From Clostridium beijerinckii HUN142 (GTDB taxonomy: Bacteria > Bacillota > Clostridia > Clostridiales > Clostridiaceae), in assembly GCF_000621745.1 (NCBI RefSeq), contig NZ_KK211339.1, positions 1-64,000 on the forward strand: a DNA stretch of 64,000 nt, given 5' to 3'. The position numbers were made by a program, and so were the translations under genes. How positions within the stretch are numbered: position 1 is the first letter of the stretch; the number at the start of each line of letters is the position of its first letter. Of this stretch, positions 37,096 to 46,078 are shown piece after piece. Under the pieces are notes generated by a model. The model ran no database searches and was not told where the DNA came from. It saw only the letters and a program-made list of their open reading frames with translations.

Positions 37096-39210
37096 ATGGA
37101 AAAAATAAGTGAATCTGTAAAGAAAAAGGATCATGAATCTAAAATAAGGGGTAGTGCTCTTTTCGTGGATGATCGTGTGATGGATGGTATGCTTTATGGT
37201 AAACTACTGCATTCAGCAAAGGCAAAAGCACGAATCACCAATATTTCGATTCCTAAATTACCGGAAGGTTATTTTGTTGTTGATAAGAAAGATGTAACAG
37301 GTGTAAACCGTGTCCATATTGTTGAGGATGATACTCCGGTTTATGCTGAAGATACTGTAGAGTATGTTGGAGAACCGATTTTAATGGTTGTTGGACCTGA
37401 GATTAAAGAAGTTGAAAAAATTTTAAATGAGATTATTGTAGGATACGAAGAAGAAGTTCCTATTTTGGATATGCGTAAGTCTGATACAGTTTTTTTCCAT
37501 TACAACTATGCAAAAGGGGATATAGATAAGACGTTAAAAGAAGCTGATCGTGTTTTCATAGAAACATTTCAGACTGGATATCAAGAACAAGCTTACCTTG
37601 AAACTCAGGGGATGATTGCCTATCCACATGATGGAAGAATGACTGTACGAGGTTCTATGCAATGTCCATATTATGTTTATGGAGCAGTTTCAAAAGCATT
37701 GGGTTATGAAGCAAAGGATATACAAATAATTCAAGATGTTACTGGTGGAGGATTTGGAGGAAAAGAAGCATTTCCTTCAATACTTGCCTGCCAGGTTGCA
37801 GTTGCTGCTAAAAAGACCAATAGACCTGTTAAGGTTATATTTGATAGAAGAGAAGACATGGAGTTTACTTCAAAACGTCATCCATCTATATCTACCTATA
37901 AGGTAGCTATTAAGAATGGAAAGATTACGGGCATGGACATTGATGTTTTATTTAATAGTGGTGCATACACTACACTTTCTCCAGTTGTTTTACAGCGTGG
38001 CTTAATTTGTGCAAACGGCGTATACCGTGTAGATAATCTCCGCGTTGTGGGACGTGCTGTTAAGACCAATACTGTACCTTGTGGCGCATATCGTGGATTT
38101 GGTGCACCACAGACGTTCTTTGCAGTAGAAATGATTATGGATCATATTGCAAAAGAAATGGGTGCTGATTCCCTTAAGCTTAAGGAAGAATATATTGTTA
38201 AACAAGGTGATTCTACGTCTACTAGTGGCAAATATCATTTCCATGTACCTCTACCTGAAATGATTGAACAGATTGATAAACTTTGCGATTACCGTGCAAA
38301 ACGAGACCAGTACAAGATTCAAAATGGCAGATATCGTAAAGGTATTGGAATGTCTTTATTTTTCCATGGATGCGGTTTTACTGGCAGTGGAGAACGTGAT
38401 TTTATTAAGGCAGTTGCTAAAATAAGGAAAAATTCAGATGATACTGTAGATATTCTTGCAAGTAATTCAGATATAGGTCAAGGTCTTAAAACAACTTTCT
38501 CTAAAATTGTTGCGGATACTCTTGGTATTTCCTACGAACAAGTATTTATCAATAATCCAGACACAGATCTTGTCCCTGATTCAGGCCCAACTGTTGCAAG
38601 TCGTTCGCTTATGACAGTTGGAGAATTACTAAGGCGTGCAGCAGAGAGACTTAAGAAAGAATGGAAAGCAGGAGAAGTTCAGGTTATAGAAGAACATTTC
38701 GTTGAACCTGATTTTGTAATTCCATTCAGTCTTGATGAATTTAAGGGAGATGCATATCCAACCTATTCTTGGGGAGTAAATGCTATTGAAGTGGAAGTAG
38801 ATACACTTACTGCCACTACAAAGATACTTGGAGCATGGGGAAGCTTTGATGTTGGTGTTCCTATTGATATGAATATTATACAAGGACAGATGCAGGGCGG
38901 ATTCCTTCAAGGGATTGGATATGCATCTATGGAACAGATGGATTACAACGATAAAGGTGTGATTCGAAATAATAGTTTTAGTGATTACATTATTCCTACA
39001 GCAGTAGATGTACCAAATCTAGTTACTGAAATCATCAATAATCCATATACACATGGTCCATATGGAGCAAAGGGTGCAGGTGAGTTACCTCTCGTAGGTG
39101 CAGCCCCAGCTTATGTTGAAGCTATGGAAAATGCCATTGGTGGAAATCTAAATAAGGTTCCATTCACAACAGAAGATACAATGATCGTTTTACAGGAGGT
39201 GCATAAATAA
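37096..39210 (+). CDS. xdhA: Xanthine dehydrogenase molybdenum-binding subunit
   Basis: 704 residues, a stand-alone molybdopterin subunit of the xanthine oxidase family. It starts with KKKDHESKIRGSALFVDDRV, typical of this subunit, and shows GGGFGGKEAF, CGAYRGFGAPQ, SDIGQGLKT and a C-terminal HGPYGAKGAGELP. The last contains the catalytic Glu. It hydroxylates purines at the cofactor. It overlaps the next gene (2Fe-2S subunit) as TAATG, and the FAD subunit follows, so the three form one heterotrimeric enzyme. The ribosome site is GGGAGG. Confidence 0.93.
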   Translation: MEKISESVKKKDHESKIRGSALFVDDRVMDGMLYGKLLHSAKAKARITNISIPKLPEGYFVVDKKDVTGVNRVHIVEDDTPVYAEDTVEYVGEPILMVVGPEIKEVEKILNEIIVGYEEEVPILDMRKSDTVFFHYNYAKGDIDKTLKEADRVFIETFQTGYQEQAYLETQGMIAYPHDGRMTVRGSMQCPYYVYGAVSKALGYEAKDIQIIQDVTGGGFGGKEAFPSILACQVAVAAKKTNRPVKVIFDRREDMEFTSKRHPSISTYKVAIKNGKITGMDIDVLFNSGAYTTLSPVVLQRGLICANGVYRVDNLRVVGRAVKTNTVPCGAYRGFGAPQTFFAVEMIMDHIAKEMGADSLKLKEEYIVKQGDSTSTSGKYHFHVPLPEMIEQIDKLCDYRAKRDQYKIQNGRYRKGIGMSLFFHGCGFTGSGERDFIKAVAKIRKNSDDTVDILASNSDIGQGLKTTFSKIVADTLGISYEQVFINNPDTDLVPDSGPTVASRSLMTVGELLRRAAERLKKEWKAGEVQVIEEHFVEPDFVIPFSLDEFKGDAYPTYSWGVNAIEVEVDTLTATTKILGAWGSFDVGVPIDMNIIQGQMQGGFLQGIGYASMEQMDYNDKGVIRNNSFSDYIIPTAVDVPNLVTEIINNPYTHGPYGAKGAGELPLVGAAPAYVEAMENAIGGNLNKVPFTTEDTMIVLQEVHK

Positions 39211-39677
39211 TGATAAAATTTATTCTTAATAGCAAAGAGGTCGCATCAAATTCCAAAGCAAATGAGCGTTTACTAGATGTACTTAGAAATGAATTTCGTA
39301 TTACTGGCGTAAAGTGCGGTTGTAAAGAAGGTGAATGCGGAGCTTGTTCTATAATTCTTGATGGTAGGTTAGTTAATTCTTGTATGGTGGCTATGGGTAG
39401 CATTGAAGGCAGTACTGTTGTCACTATTGAAGGTTATAGAGAAACTGAACGTTTTGCAGTTATTGATAAAGCATATGCATCAGTCAGTGCTGTACAGTGT
39501 GGTTTTTGTATTCCAGGCATGATCCTTGCAACTGAATGTATCCTTAATAAGAATCCAAATCCTACAGAAGCAGAGATTCGCGAAGGCATTTCGGGAAATC
39601 TTTGTAGATGTACTGGTTATAATGCCATAGTTAAGGCTATTGGCATTGCAGCAAAGGAGGGAAAAGGATTATGGTAG
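39210..39677 (+). CDS. xdhC: Xanthine dehydrogenase iron-sulfur subunit
   Basis: 155 residues holding two [2Fe-2S] clusters. The plant-type cluster uses CGCKEGECGACS plus a later Cys; the second uses VQCGFCIPGM and NLCRCTGYN. It passes electrons from the molybdenum centre to the FAD subunit. GGAGG lies inside the end of xdhA, and the start codon overlaps the xdhA stop, so the genes are translationally coupled. The downstream FAD gene overlaps its end by 7 bases. Confidence 0.94.
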   Translation: MIKFILNSKEVASNSKANERLLDVLRNEFRITGVKCGCKEGECGACSIILDGRLVNSCMVAMGSIEGSTVVTIEGYRETERFAVIDKAYASVSAVQCGFCIPGMILATECILNKNPNPTEAEIREGISGNLCRCTGYNAIVKAIGIAAKEGKGLW

Positions 39678-40489
39678 ATTGTTATAAACCAACATCTTTA
39701 AAAGAAGCATTAGACATCCTAGTAAAGGAAAGTGTTACGCCTTATGCTGGAGGTACTGATTTGATGATTAAACCAGATGAAAATGCCACATATTTATTCC
39801 TTGATAAAGTAGCAGAAATGAAAAATATTGTAGAAGATAAAGAATATATTCGTATTGGTGCAGCATGTACTTATACTGATATTATTGAAAATAAACTTAT
39901 TCCAGCAGTACTGAAAGAAGCAGTTTCACAGATTGCAGCACCAGCAATTAGAAACATTGGTACTGTTGGTGGAAATATATGCAATGGTTCTCCAAAGGCT
40001 GATAGTGCACTGATCTTTTTTGCCACTGACTCTAAACTGCGTCTTGCAAACAACAGAGGGGAACGAGTAATTCCTATTTCTGACTTTTACATTGGAAGAA
40101 AGAATACTGCGATTGAGAAAGATGAACTCCTTGTTGAGATTCTAATGAATAAAAATAATTTAAATAATTACTATTACAAGAAGGTTGGCGAAAGAAATGC
40201 TTTGGCAATTTCAAGGGTTTCTTTCGTTGGCATCATTAATATAGTTGATGATAAGGTTTTTAACTGTAGAACAGCATTTGGCGCAGTAAGTGATGTTGTT
40301 ATAAGTCGTCCAGATATTGATGCAATGCTTATAGGAAAGACTGTTGAAGAAGCTAAGGCTCTCAAGGATAAGTATCTAGCAGCATACGAAAAGGAAATTG
40401 TTCCAATAAGGGGTAGAGTATCTGCAAAATACAGAAAAACTGTGTGTATGAATTTACTACGTGATTTTCTTGAAAGTAATGGAATTTAA
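39671..40489 (+). CDS. xdhB: Xanthine dehydrogenase FAD-binding subunit
   Basis: 272 residues of the CO-dehydrogenase flavoprotein family. FAD motifs are visible as YAGGTDLMI near residue 25 and IRNIGTVGGNICNGSPKADSA near 95. It hands electrons from the iron-sulfur subunit to NAD or another acceptor. It is the last gene of the operon and is followed by a terminator at 40592. Confidence 0.94.
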   Translation: MVDCYKPTSLKEALDILVKESVTPYAGGTDLMIKPDENATYLFLDKVAEMKNIVEDKEYIRIGAACTYTDIIENKLIPAVLKEAVSQIAAPAIRNIGTVGGNICNGSPKADSALIFFATDSKLRLANNRGERVIPISDFYIGRKNTAIEKDELLVEILMNKNNLNNYYYKKVGERNALAISRVSFVGIINIVDDKVFNCRTAFGAVSDVVISRPDIDAMLIGKTVEEAKALKDKYLAAYEKEIVPIRGRVSAKYRKTVCMNLLRDFLESNGI

Positions 40490-40591
40490 CTCATATAAAA
40501 TTCGGGCATCAAATGAAATTTTATTTAGGCGGGATTTGATTCCCGTCTGAATCTTAGTGGCTAGATATAAGGTAAAGTCAAATAGAATATA

Positions 40592-40626
40592 AGCATTTAA
40601 TCTCAAAAGGATTGAATGCTTTTTAG
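40592..40626 (+). terminator. Terminator of the xdh operon
   Basis: GCATTTAATC pairs with GGATTGAATGC, followed by TTTTTAG. It ends just where a family A repeat begins. Another small GC-rich hairpin (GGCGGGA/TCCCGTC) lies near 40537-40556. Confidence 0.8.
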
Positions 40627-40783
40627 GCATATGAAAGAAAATAACAAGTCCAAAATGTCATGAATATTTTTCATCAAGCAAGGAAGGAGATTGGTCTCAT
40701 AGCGTGCCTATTAGGGCAATCTGCTGACGCGGGATGATGGAAAATAGGCGTAGCAGATGGACTCGTTATTTTTTGAATATGCC
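40626..40783. repeat. Full family A palindromic element
   Basis: Ends GGCATATGAAAGAAAATAAC and GTTATTTTTTGAATATGCC are inverted. Inner pairs are TTTTTCATCA/TGATGGAAAA. The terminal GGCATAT/ATATGCC differs from GGCACAT of other copies, but both ends changed together. No gene is present in the rest of 40490-41064. Confidence 0.75.
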
Positions 40784-41064
40784 TCATTATTAAAATTGTT
40801 GATAAATAGGGATATATTTTAAACTGATATAATAATAATCCATAATATGTATTTTTAGGGTTTAATTATTTTATAAAAACGTGTAGAATAATATTGTATG
40901 AAAAGTAAAATATAACCAATTAGTCTACGAGATCAAATTGGAATCTAATAACCAAAATATAAGACACTAATCAATTTGTTAAAGTTTGAATGATATGTAC
41001 AAGCCTGTTTGAGTTTTGTGGAAGAATAAGATAATACTACTTAAGCAGAGCAAGAGGTATAGAT

Positions 41065-41994
41065 ATGAAGAGTAAAGGGAAGAGAACAACAGGCGGTATA
41101 ATTGTTGCCGCAGGAAAAACATCAGAAAGAAATGGATTAAATCCATTATTGAAAATTGGTTCAATTACTGTAGTAAAAAGAATTGTTTTAACTTTTCAAA
41201 AAGCTGGAATTTCACCAATTGTAGTGATTACTGGATATAAAGCTGAAGAAATAGAACATCATTTAGCTGATTATGGAGTTGTATTTTTGCGAAATGATCA
41301 ATATGAAAACTCGCGAAAGTTCGATTCTGCAAAGATAGGACTAGATTTTTTACAGAATAAATGCGACCAGGTATTATTCACTCCAGTTAATATTCCTATG
41401 TTTACACCAGAGACGCTTCAAATGATGATAGAATATGATGAAAAATTACTTTCACCAGCATATCGCGGAAAATCTGGGCATCCCCTTTTGATATCGTCTG
41501 AATTGATTCCTAAAATTCTAAAATATAATGGGAATATGGGATTACGAGGAGCCATTGAAAATATTGGAGTTAAAAGACAATGGATAGATGTAGAAGATGA
41601 AGGTATTCTATATGATACTGATTATATTGACCAATTAGATCAACTTTTAATAAAACATAATAAACATATACTTCATCCCTTTGTTAAAATCAGCATTGAA
41701 AAAGAATCCTTGTTTTTTGATTCAAGAACAAAATTGCTTCTAATTCTGATTCAGGATACCCATTCTGTACGAAGTGCATGCAAACATATGGCATTATCTT
41801 ATAGTAAAGCATGGAGTATGTTAAATCAGTTGGAACAAGAACTAGATTATGCAGTAGTTGAAAGAAAGCATGGTGGGAGCAATGGTGGGAAAACTTATCT
41901 TACAAAAGAAGGTACTGAATTTTTGGAAAAATATCAGCAATTTGAACAGAATGTACACCAGTATGCAAAGAATGAATTTGAAAGGTTATTTTAG
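41065..41994 (+). CDS. MocA-like domain fused to a ModE-type HTH, catalytic residues lost
   Basis: 309 residues. Residues 8-200 align with MobA/MocA NTP transferases (GGIIVAAGKTSERNGLNPLL, later SGHPLLIS and GNMGLRGAIEN). The catalytic Lys is Asn26 and the metal Asp is Asn109 (PVNIP in place of GDMP). Residues 220-309 are a ModE/LysR-type winged helix: SVRSACKHMALSYSKAWSML, then VERKHGGSNGGKTYLTKEG. It heads the cofactor genes moeA-like, moaA and moaC. It may be a regulator that senses a cofactor intermediate through the dead enzyme domain. A ribosome site AAGAGG is present. The fold assignment is firm, the role is inference. Confidence 0.75.
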   Translation: MKSKGKRTTGGIIVAAGKTSERNGLNPLLKIGSITVVKRIVLTFQKAGISPIVVITGYKAEEIEHHLADYGVVFLRNDQYENSRKFDSAKIGLDFLQNKCDQVLFTPVNIPMFTPETLQMMIEYDEKLLSPAYRGKSGHPLLISSELIPKILKYNGNMGLRGAIENIGVKRQWIDVEDEGILYDTDYIDQLDQLLIKHNKHILHPFVKISIEKESLFFDSRTKLLLILIQDTHSVRSACKHMALSYSKAWSMLNQLEQELDYAVVERKHGGSNGGKTYLTKEGTEFLEKYQQFEQNVHQYAKNEFERLF

Positions 41995-42090
41995 AAGTTT
42001 CACTTGATATTTAACAAAATTTTGAAAAAAATTCTATTTATAATTCGTTATACTTATACAAAATTACCTAATAATGATGGAGGAACAAAG

Positions 42091-43110
42091 ATGAAAAAGA
42101 TTAAAACTACAGAAGCTGTAGGTAATGTAATTTGTCATGATATTACACAAATTATCAAAGGAGAAAAAAAAGATGTTGCGTTTAAAAAAGGACACATTGT
42201 TACTGAGGAAGATATTCCAGTTTTATTATCAATAGGTAAAGATAATCTTTATGTATGGGAAAAAAAGGAGGGGATGCTTCATGAAAATGAAGCAGCGGAA
42301 ATTCTCTGTAAAATATGTAAAAGTGACTATATGAGTTCAACTAAGGTGAAGGAAGGCAAAATTGAACTAATTGCGGCAGAAGATGGTCTGTTTAAAATTG
42401 ATATTGAAAAGCTTCGTAAAATAAATTCTCTTGGCGAAATGATGATTGCAACACGCCACAGTAATTTTCCTGTAAAAAAAGGTGATAAATTAGCAGGCAC
42501 ACGTATTATTCCTCTTGTAATTGAACAAAAGAAAATGGACGAGGCAGTTAAATTGACAGGTGATAAACCATTAATGGAGATTCTTCCATTTATCCACAAA
42601 AAAGCAGGGATTGTAACTACGGGTAATGAGGTTTTCTATGGAAGAATTAAAGATACATTTGGGCCTGTTATTAGAGAAAAGCTTGCAGAATATAATGTTG
42701 AAGTTTTAGGGCAGAAGATTTTGAGCGATGACCCTAAATTAATTACAGAAGCTATAAAGGATTTTATTAAAGAAGGTGCAGAATTAATAATATGTACAGG
42801 TGGAATGAGTGTAGACCCTGACGATACAACTCCAACTGCAATTCAAAATACGGGCGCAAAGATTGTTTCATATGGTGCTCCTGTGCTTCCAGGTGCAATG
42901 TTTTTACTAGCATATTACAATGATACACTTCCAGTTATTGGACTTCCAGGCTGCGTAATGTATGCCAAGCGTACTATTTTTGATTTGGTTCTTCCAAGAG
43001 TTATGGTAAATGACAAAATAACTTTAGAGGATATTGCAAACCTTGGGCATGGTGGATTGTGTCTTTCATGCGATATTTGTACATTCCCTAATTGTGGTTT
43101 TGGGAAATAA
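42091..43110 (+). CDS. MoeA/MogA-like molybdopterin-binding protein
   Basis: 339 residues. The C-terminal half contains a MoCF-biosynthesis domain: AGIVTTGNEVFYGRI, then ICTGGMSVDPDDTTPTAI, then VIGLPGCVMY. The N-terminal half resembles the family seen beside clostridial molybdenum hydroxylases. The tail HGGLCLSCDICTFPNCGFGK is Cys-rich and may bind a metal. It probably binds molybdopterin and inserts molybdate or senses the cofactor. The start is ATG at 42091 with GGAGG upstream; a longer frame from 42004 is AT-rich non-coding sequence. Confidence 0.82.
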   Translation: MKKIKTTEAVGNVICHDITQIIKGEKKDVAFKKGHIVTEEDIPVLLSIGKDNLYVWEKKEGMLHENEAAEILCKICKSDYMSSTKVKEGKIELIAAEDGLFKIDIEKLRKINSLGEMMIATRHSNFPVKKGDKLAGTRIIPLVIEQKKMDEAVKLTGDKPLMEILPFIHKKAGIVTTGNEVFYGRIKDTFGPVIREKLAEYNVEVLGQKILSDDPKLITEAIKDFIKEGAELIICTGGMSVDPDDTTPTAIQNTGAKIVSYGAPVLPGAMFLLAYYNDTLPVIGLPGCVMYAKRTIFDLVLPRVMVNDKITLEDIANLGHGGLCLSCDICTFPNCGFGK

Positions 43111-43229
43111 GACTGACAAAGGTTAATAAATATTGTAAGGTCACCCTGAAAGTGTTCTTATGGATCAATATCTTGGATAAGTATTTAAAAATTATCTGTG
43201 ATAAACTTGGTTGATATGAGGTGAATAAA

Positions 43230-44204
43230 ATGGTAGATAGTAGTGGTAGAAATATTGAATACCTTAGAATTTCTGTTACAGATAGATGTAATCTTAGATG
43301 TGTATATTGTATGCCGGAATGTGGAATTGAAAACTTAGAACATGACGAAATACTTACTTTTAAAGAGATTATGTTAATAGTTAAAACTGTTTCTCAACTT
43401 GGTATTCACAAGATCAAAATTACAGGAGGAGAACCCTTAGTACGAAAGGGGATTGTAAATTTAGTTAGGAGAATCAAAGATATTGATGGCATTGAAGAGA
43501 TAACAATGACCACAAATGGTGTACTTTTTGGTGACATGGCGGATAGTTTAGCTGAAGCTGGTCTTGATAGTGTAAATATCAGTCTTGATACATTAAATAG
43601 TACAAACTTTAATAAAATTACTCGTAGAGACTGCTTAGATAAAGTGAAGTTTGGATTGAAAAAAGCAGTGGAGCTTGGGTTGAAAACAAAAATAAATTGT
43701 GTCCCAATAGCTCAGTTAAATGGTAATGATTTAATAGATATATTGAAAATTGCTAAGGAAAATCCAATCGATGTGCGTTTTATAGAACTTATGCCTATTG
43801 GTTTTGGAAAAAGTTATTCACCTGTTTGTAATGAACAAATATTTGAGAAGATAGAACAAAAGTTTGGAATCCTTCAACGCTCAAAAATTAAACATGGTAA
43901 TGGACCAGCTGTGTATTATAATTTATCAGATTTTAAAGGAAGTATTGGCTTTATAAGTGCAATTTCAAATGAATTTTGCGATACTTGTAATCGTATTCGA
44001 TTGGCGGCTGATGGAAATTTGAAATTATGTCTTCACTATGATAAAGGAGTTGCACTAAAGCCTCTTCTACGTAGTGGAATAAGTAAAGAACAATTAAAGA
44101 GAGTTATTGAAAATGCAATATATAATAAACCAAGTCACCATGGTTTTAATAGCAGTGACACGGAAAATATAGAATTAAAAAACATGGTTCAAATAGGAGG
44201 ATAA
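43230..44204 (+). CDS. moaA: GTP 3',8-cyclase, first step of molybdopterin synthesis
   Basis: 324 residues, radical SAM enzyme. The SAM cluster motif CNLRCVYC is at about 21-28, the SAM-binding GGEPL follows, and the C-terminal second cluster has CDTCNRIRL with a later Cys. The chain ends in the conserved Gly-Gly tail (QIGG). It makes 3',8-cyclo-GTP, the substrate of MoaC. The start is ATG at 43230 with GAGGTG upstream; a GTG at 43221 would overlap that site. Confidence 0.94.
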   Translation: MVDSSGRNIEYLRISVTDRCNLRCVYCMPECGIENLEHDEILTFKEIMLIVKTVSQLGIHKIKITGGEPLVRKGIVNLVRRIKDIDGIEEITMTTNGVLFGDMADSLAEAGLDSVNISLDTLNSTNFNKITRRDCLDKVKFGLKKAVELGLKTKINCVPIAQLNGNDLIDILKIAKENPIDVRFIELMPIGFGKSYSPVCNEQIFEKIEQKFGILQRSKIKHGNGPAVYYNLSDFKGSIGFISAISNEFCDTCNRIRLAADGNLKLCLHYDKGVALKPLLRSGISKEQLKRVIENAIYNKPSHHGFNSSDTENIELKNMVQIGG

Positions 44205-44283
44205 ATACTGTTGGAAAAGTTATAGCAGTATGCATCAATAGAATGTAAAAACTTAGGAAGTATAAGATAGGAGAATAAGAAAA

Positions 44284-44763
44284 ATGGAACTAACTCATAT
44301 AAATGAAGAAGGAAGAGCAAGAATGGTTGATGTATCTGAAAAACTTGATACTGTACGAGAAGCAGTAGCAATTGGAACAGTTTCAATGAAAAGAGAAACC
44401 ATTGAAAGAATAAAAAAAGGTACAATTTCAAAAGGCGATGTATTATCAGTAGCACAAGTAGGAGGCATAATGGGTGCTAAAAATACGCCGCAAATAATAC
44501 CAATGTGCCATCCTATAATGATATCGGGCTGTGATATAAGTTTTCGAATTGACGTTGAAAACAATAAAATTGAAATAACTGCAACCACGAAGACTGTAGG
44601 AAAGACAGGCATTGAGATGGAGGCCCTTACTGCAGTATCCACTGCAGCATTAACTATTTATGATATGTGTAAGGCTATTGATAGAGAAATGGTTATAAAC
44701 AATATTATGCTTGTAAAAAAAAGTGGAGGGAAATCAGGCATATTTGAAAGGAAGGGATTATGA
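44284..44763 (+). CDS. moaC: Cyclic pyranopterin monophosphate synthase
   Basis: 159 residues, standard MoaC length. Motifs MVDVSEK, AQVGGIMGAKNTPQIIPMCHP, KTVGKTGIEMEALTAVS and YDMCKAID with the catalytic Lys are intact. It converts MoaA's product to cyclic pyranopterin. TAGGAG precedes the ATG. Its stop overlaps the MOSC gene as ATGA. moaD, moaE, mogA and mobA are not in the window. Confidence 0.95.
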   Translation: MELTHINEEGRARMVDVSEKLDTVREAVAIGTVSMKRETIERIKKGTISKGDVLSVAQVGGIMGAKNTPQIIPMCHPIMISGCDISFRIDVENNKIEITATTKTVGKTGIEMEALTAVSTAALTIYDMCKAIDREMVINNIMLVKKSGGKSGIFERKGL

Positions 44764-45194
44764 TGAGTAAGGTTATTGCAGTGAATATAAGTGAGAAAAA
44801 AGGTGTTATAAAACATCCTATAGAAAAAGGTTTTTTTAGAGTTAATCATGGTCTCGATGGGGATGCTCATGCAGGAGAGTGGCATAGGCAGGTAAGTTTG
44901 CTTGGAACTGAGAGTATTGATAAAATGAAATCATCAGGAGTCGAAGGACTTACTCCAGGAAAGTTTGCTGAAAACATTACTACTGAGGGAATAGTTTTAT
45001 ATGAACTTCCTATAGGAACAAAGCTTAAAATTGGGGATGTTACGCTAGAAGTTACTCAGATAGGAAAGGAATGTCATTTGGGCTGCGAAATTAGAAAATT
45101 GGTAGGAGATTGTGTAATGCCTAGAGAAGGAATATTTACTAAAGTACTAGATGAGGGGTATATTAAAGCTGGAGATAATATTATAATAGTTTAA
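44760..45194 (+). CDS. MOSC-domain protein
   Basis: 144 residues, a single MOSC (molybdenum cofactor sulfurase C-terminal) domain. It contains GLDGDAHAGEWHRQVSLL, GLTPGKFAENI and the conserved Cys in GKECHLGCEI. Small MOSC proteins probably bind sulfur on that Cys and deliver it or the cofactor to molybdenum enzymes. ATG 44760 overlaps the moaC stop; ATG 44763 is an equal alternative. A terminator follows. Confidence 0.88.
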   Translation: MMSKVIAVNISEKKGVIKHPIEKGFFRVNHGLDGDAHAGEWHRQVSLLGTESIDKMKSSGVEGLTPGKFAENITTEGIVLYELPIGTKLKIGDVTLEVTQIGKECHLGCEIRKLVGDCVMPREGIFTKVLDEGYIKAGDNIIIV

Positions 45195-45201
45195 AATAAG
45201 A

Positions 45202-45242
45202 AAAATAACAATTCAAGTGATATTTTTGAATTGTTATTTTTT
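45202..45242. terminator. Bidirectional terminator between MOSC gene and modA
   Basis: AAAATAACAATTCAA (45202-45216) pairs with TTGAATTGTTATTTT (45226-45240). It serves both convergent transcripts. Confidence 0.88.
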
Positions 45243-45249
45243 CACTATA

Positions 45250-46059
45250 TTAAGCTATTCCATAACCATATTTTTCAAAGATATTTTTACAAGTATCAGT
45301 GAATAAGAAATCTTCAAATGCTTTTGCAACATCTGGATTTTTACTAGCTTTAATTACCCCTATAGGATATGTTATAGGTGAGTGCTTGTCATCAGCTATT
45401 GTTTCAATAATCTTAACATCACTGCTGCTTAAAGCATCACTTTTATAAACAAATCCAACTTCAGCATTCCCAGAAGCTGACCAGGCAAGTACTTCTTTTA
45501 CATCTTTTGCAAAAACAAGTTTCGATGCTACAGTATCTTTTATACCAAGTTTTGTGAAAGTTTCATCAGCATATTGTCCAGCTGGTACACTTTTTGGTTC
45601 TCCAACTGCTATCTTTTTAACCTTATCACTTGTTAAATCAGAAAGGCCAGTGATAGTAGTGTCTTTAGGTCCAACTAAAACCAAATCATTTTTAACTAAA
45701 TCTTTTTGCGTATCTTCAAGTAATAAAGATTTGCTTTCCAATGCTTTCATTTGACTTTGCCCAGCTGAAATAAATATATCGCAAGGAGCTCCTTGTTCTA
45801 TTTGTTGTTGAAGAGACCCTGATGCACCAAAATTTACAGTTAAGGTTACATTTGGCTTAACTTTTTTGAATTCAGTTTCTATATCGCCCATTGCCTCTTT
45901 TAAACTAGCAGCAGCAGAAATATTTAGTTCCACTGAAGGTTCTGCGGCAGTAGTAATTTCTTTTGCTGAAGATGATAACTCTTTCTCAGCGCCACATCCC
46001 ATAATTAATACGGATAATAGTAAAGTTATTAAAGTAAAAAATGTAAATTTCTTTTTCAT
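45250..46059 (-). CDS. modA: Molybdate ABC transporter substrate-binding lipoprotein
   Basis: 269 residues. A signal peptide ends in the lipobox LIMGC (Cys22), so the protein is anchored to the outer face of the membrane. The mature part has ISAAASLKEAMGDIETEF, FGASGSLQQQIEQGAPCDIFISA and YADETF, typical of ModA oxyanion binding. It delivers molybdate to ModBC, encoded 35 kb upstream. Its promoter and operator array match those of modB. It is divergent from a regulator gene. Confidence 0.93.
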   Translation of the reverse strand: MKKKFTFFTLITLLLSVLIMGCGAEKELSSSAKEITTAAEPSVELNISAAASLKEAMGDIETEFKKVKPNVTLTVNFGASGSLQQQIEQGAPCDIFISAGQSQMKALESKSLLLEDTQKDLVKNDLVLVGPKDTTITGLSDLTSDKVKKIAVGEPKSVPAGQYADETFTKLGIKDTVASKLVFAKDVKEVLAWSASGNAEVGFVYKSDALSSSDVKIIETIADDKHSPITYPIGVIKASKNPDVAKAFEDFLFTDTCKNIFEKYGYGIA

Positions 46060-46078
46060 AAATAAACCCCCTTAGTTG

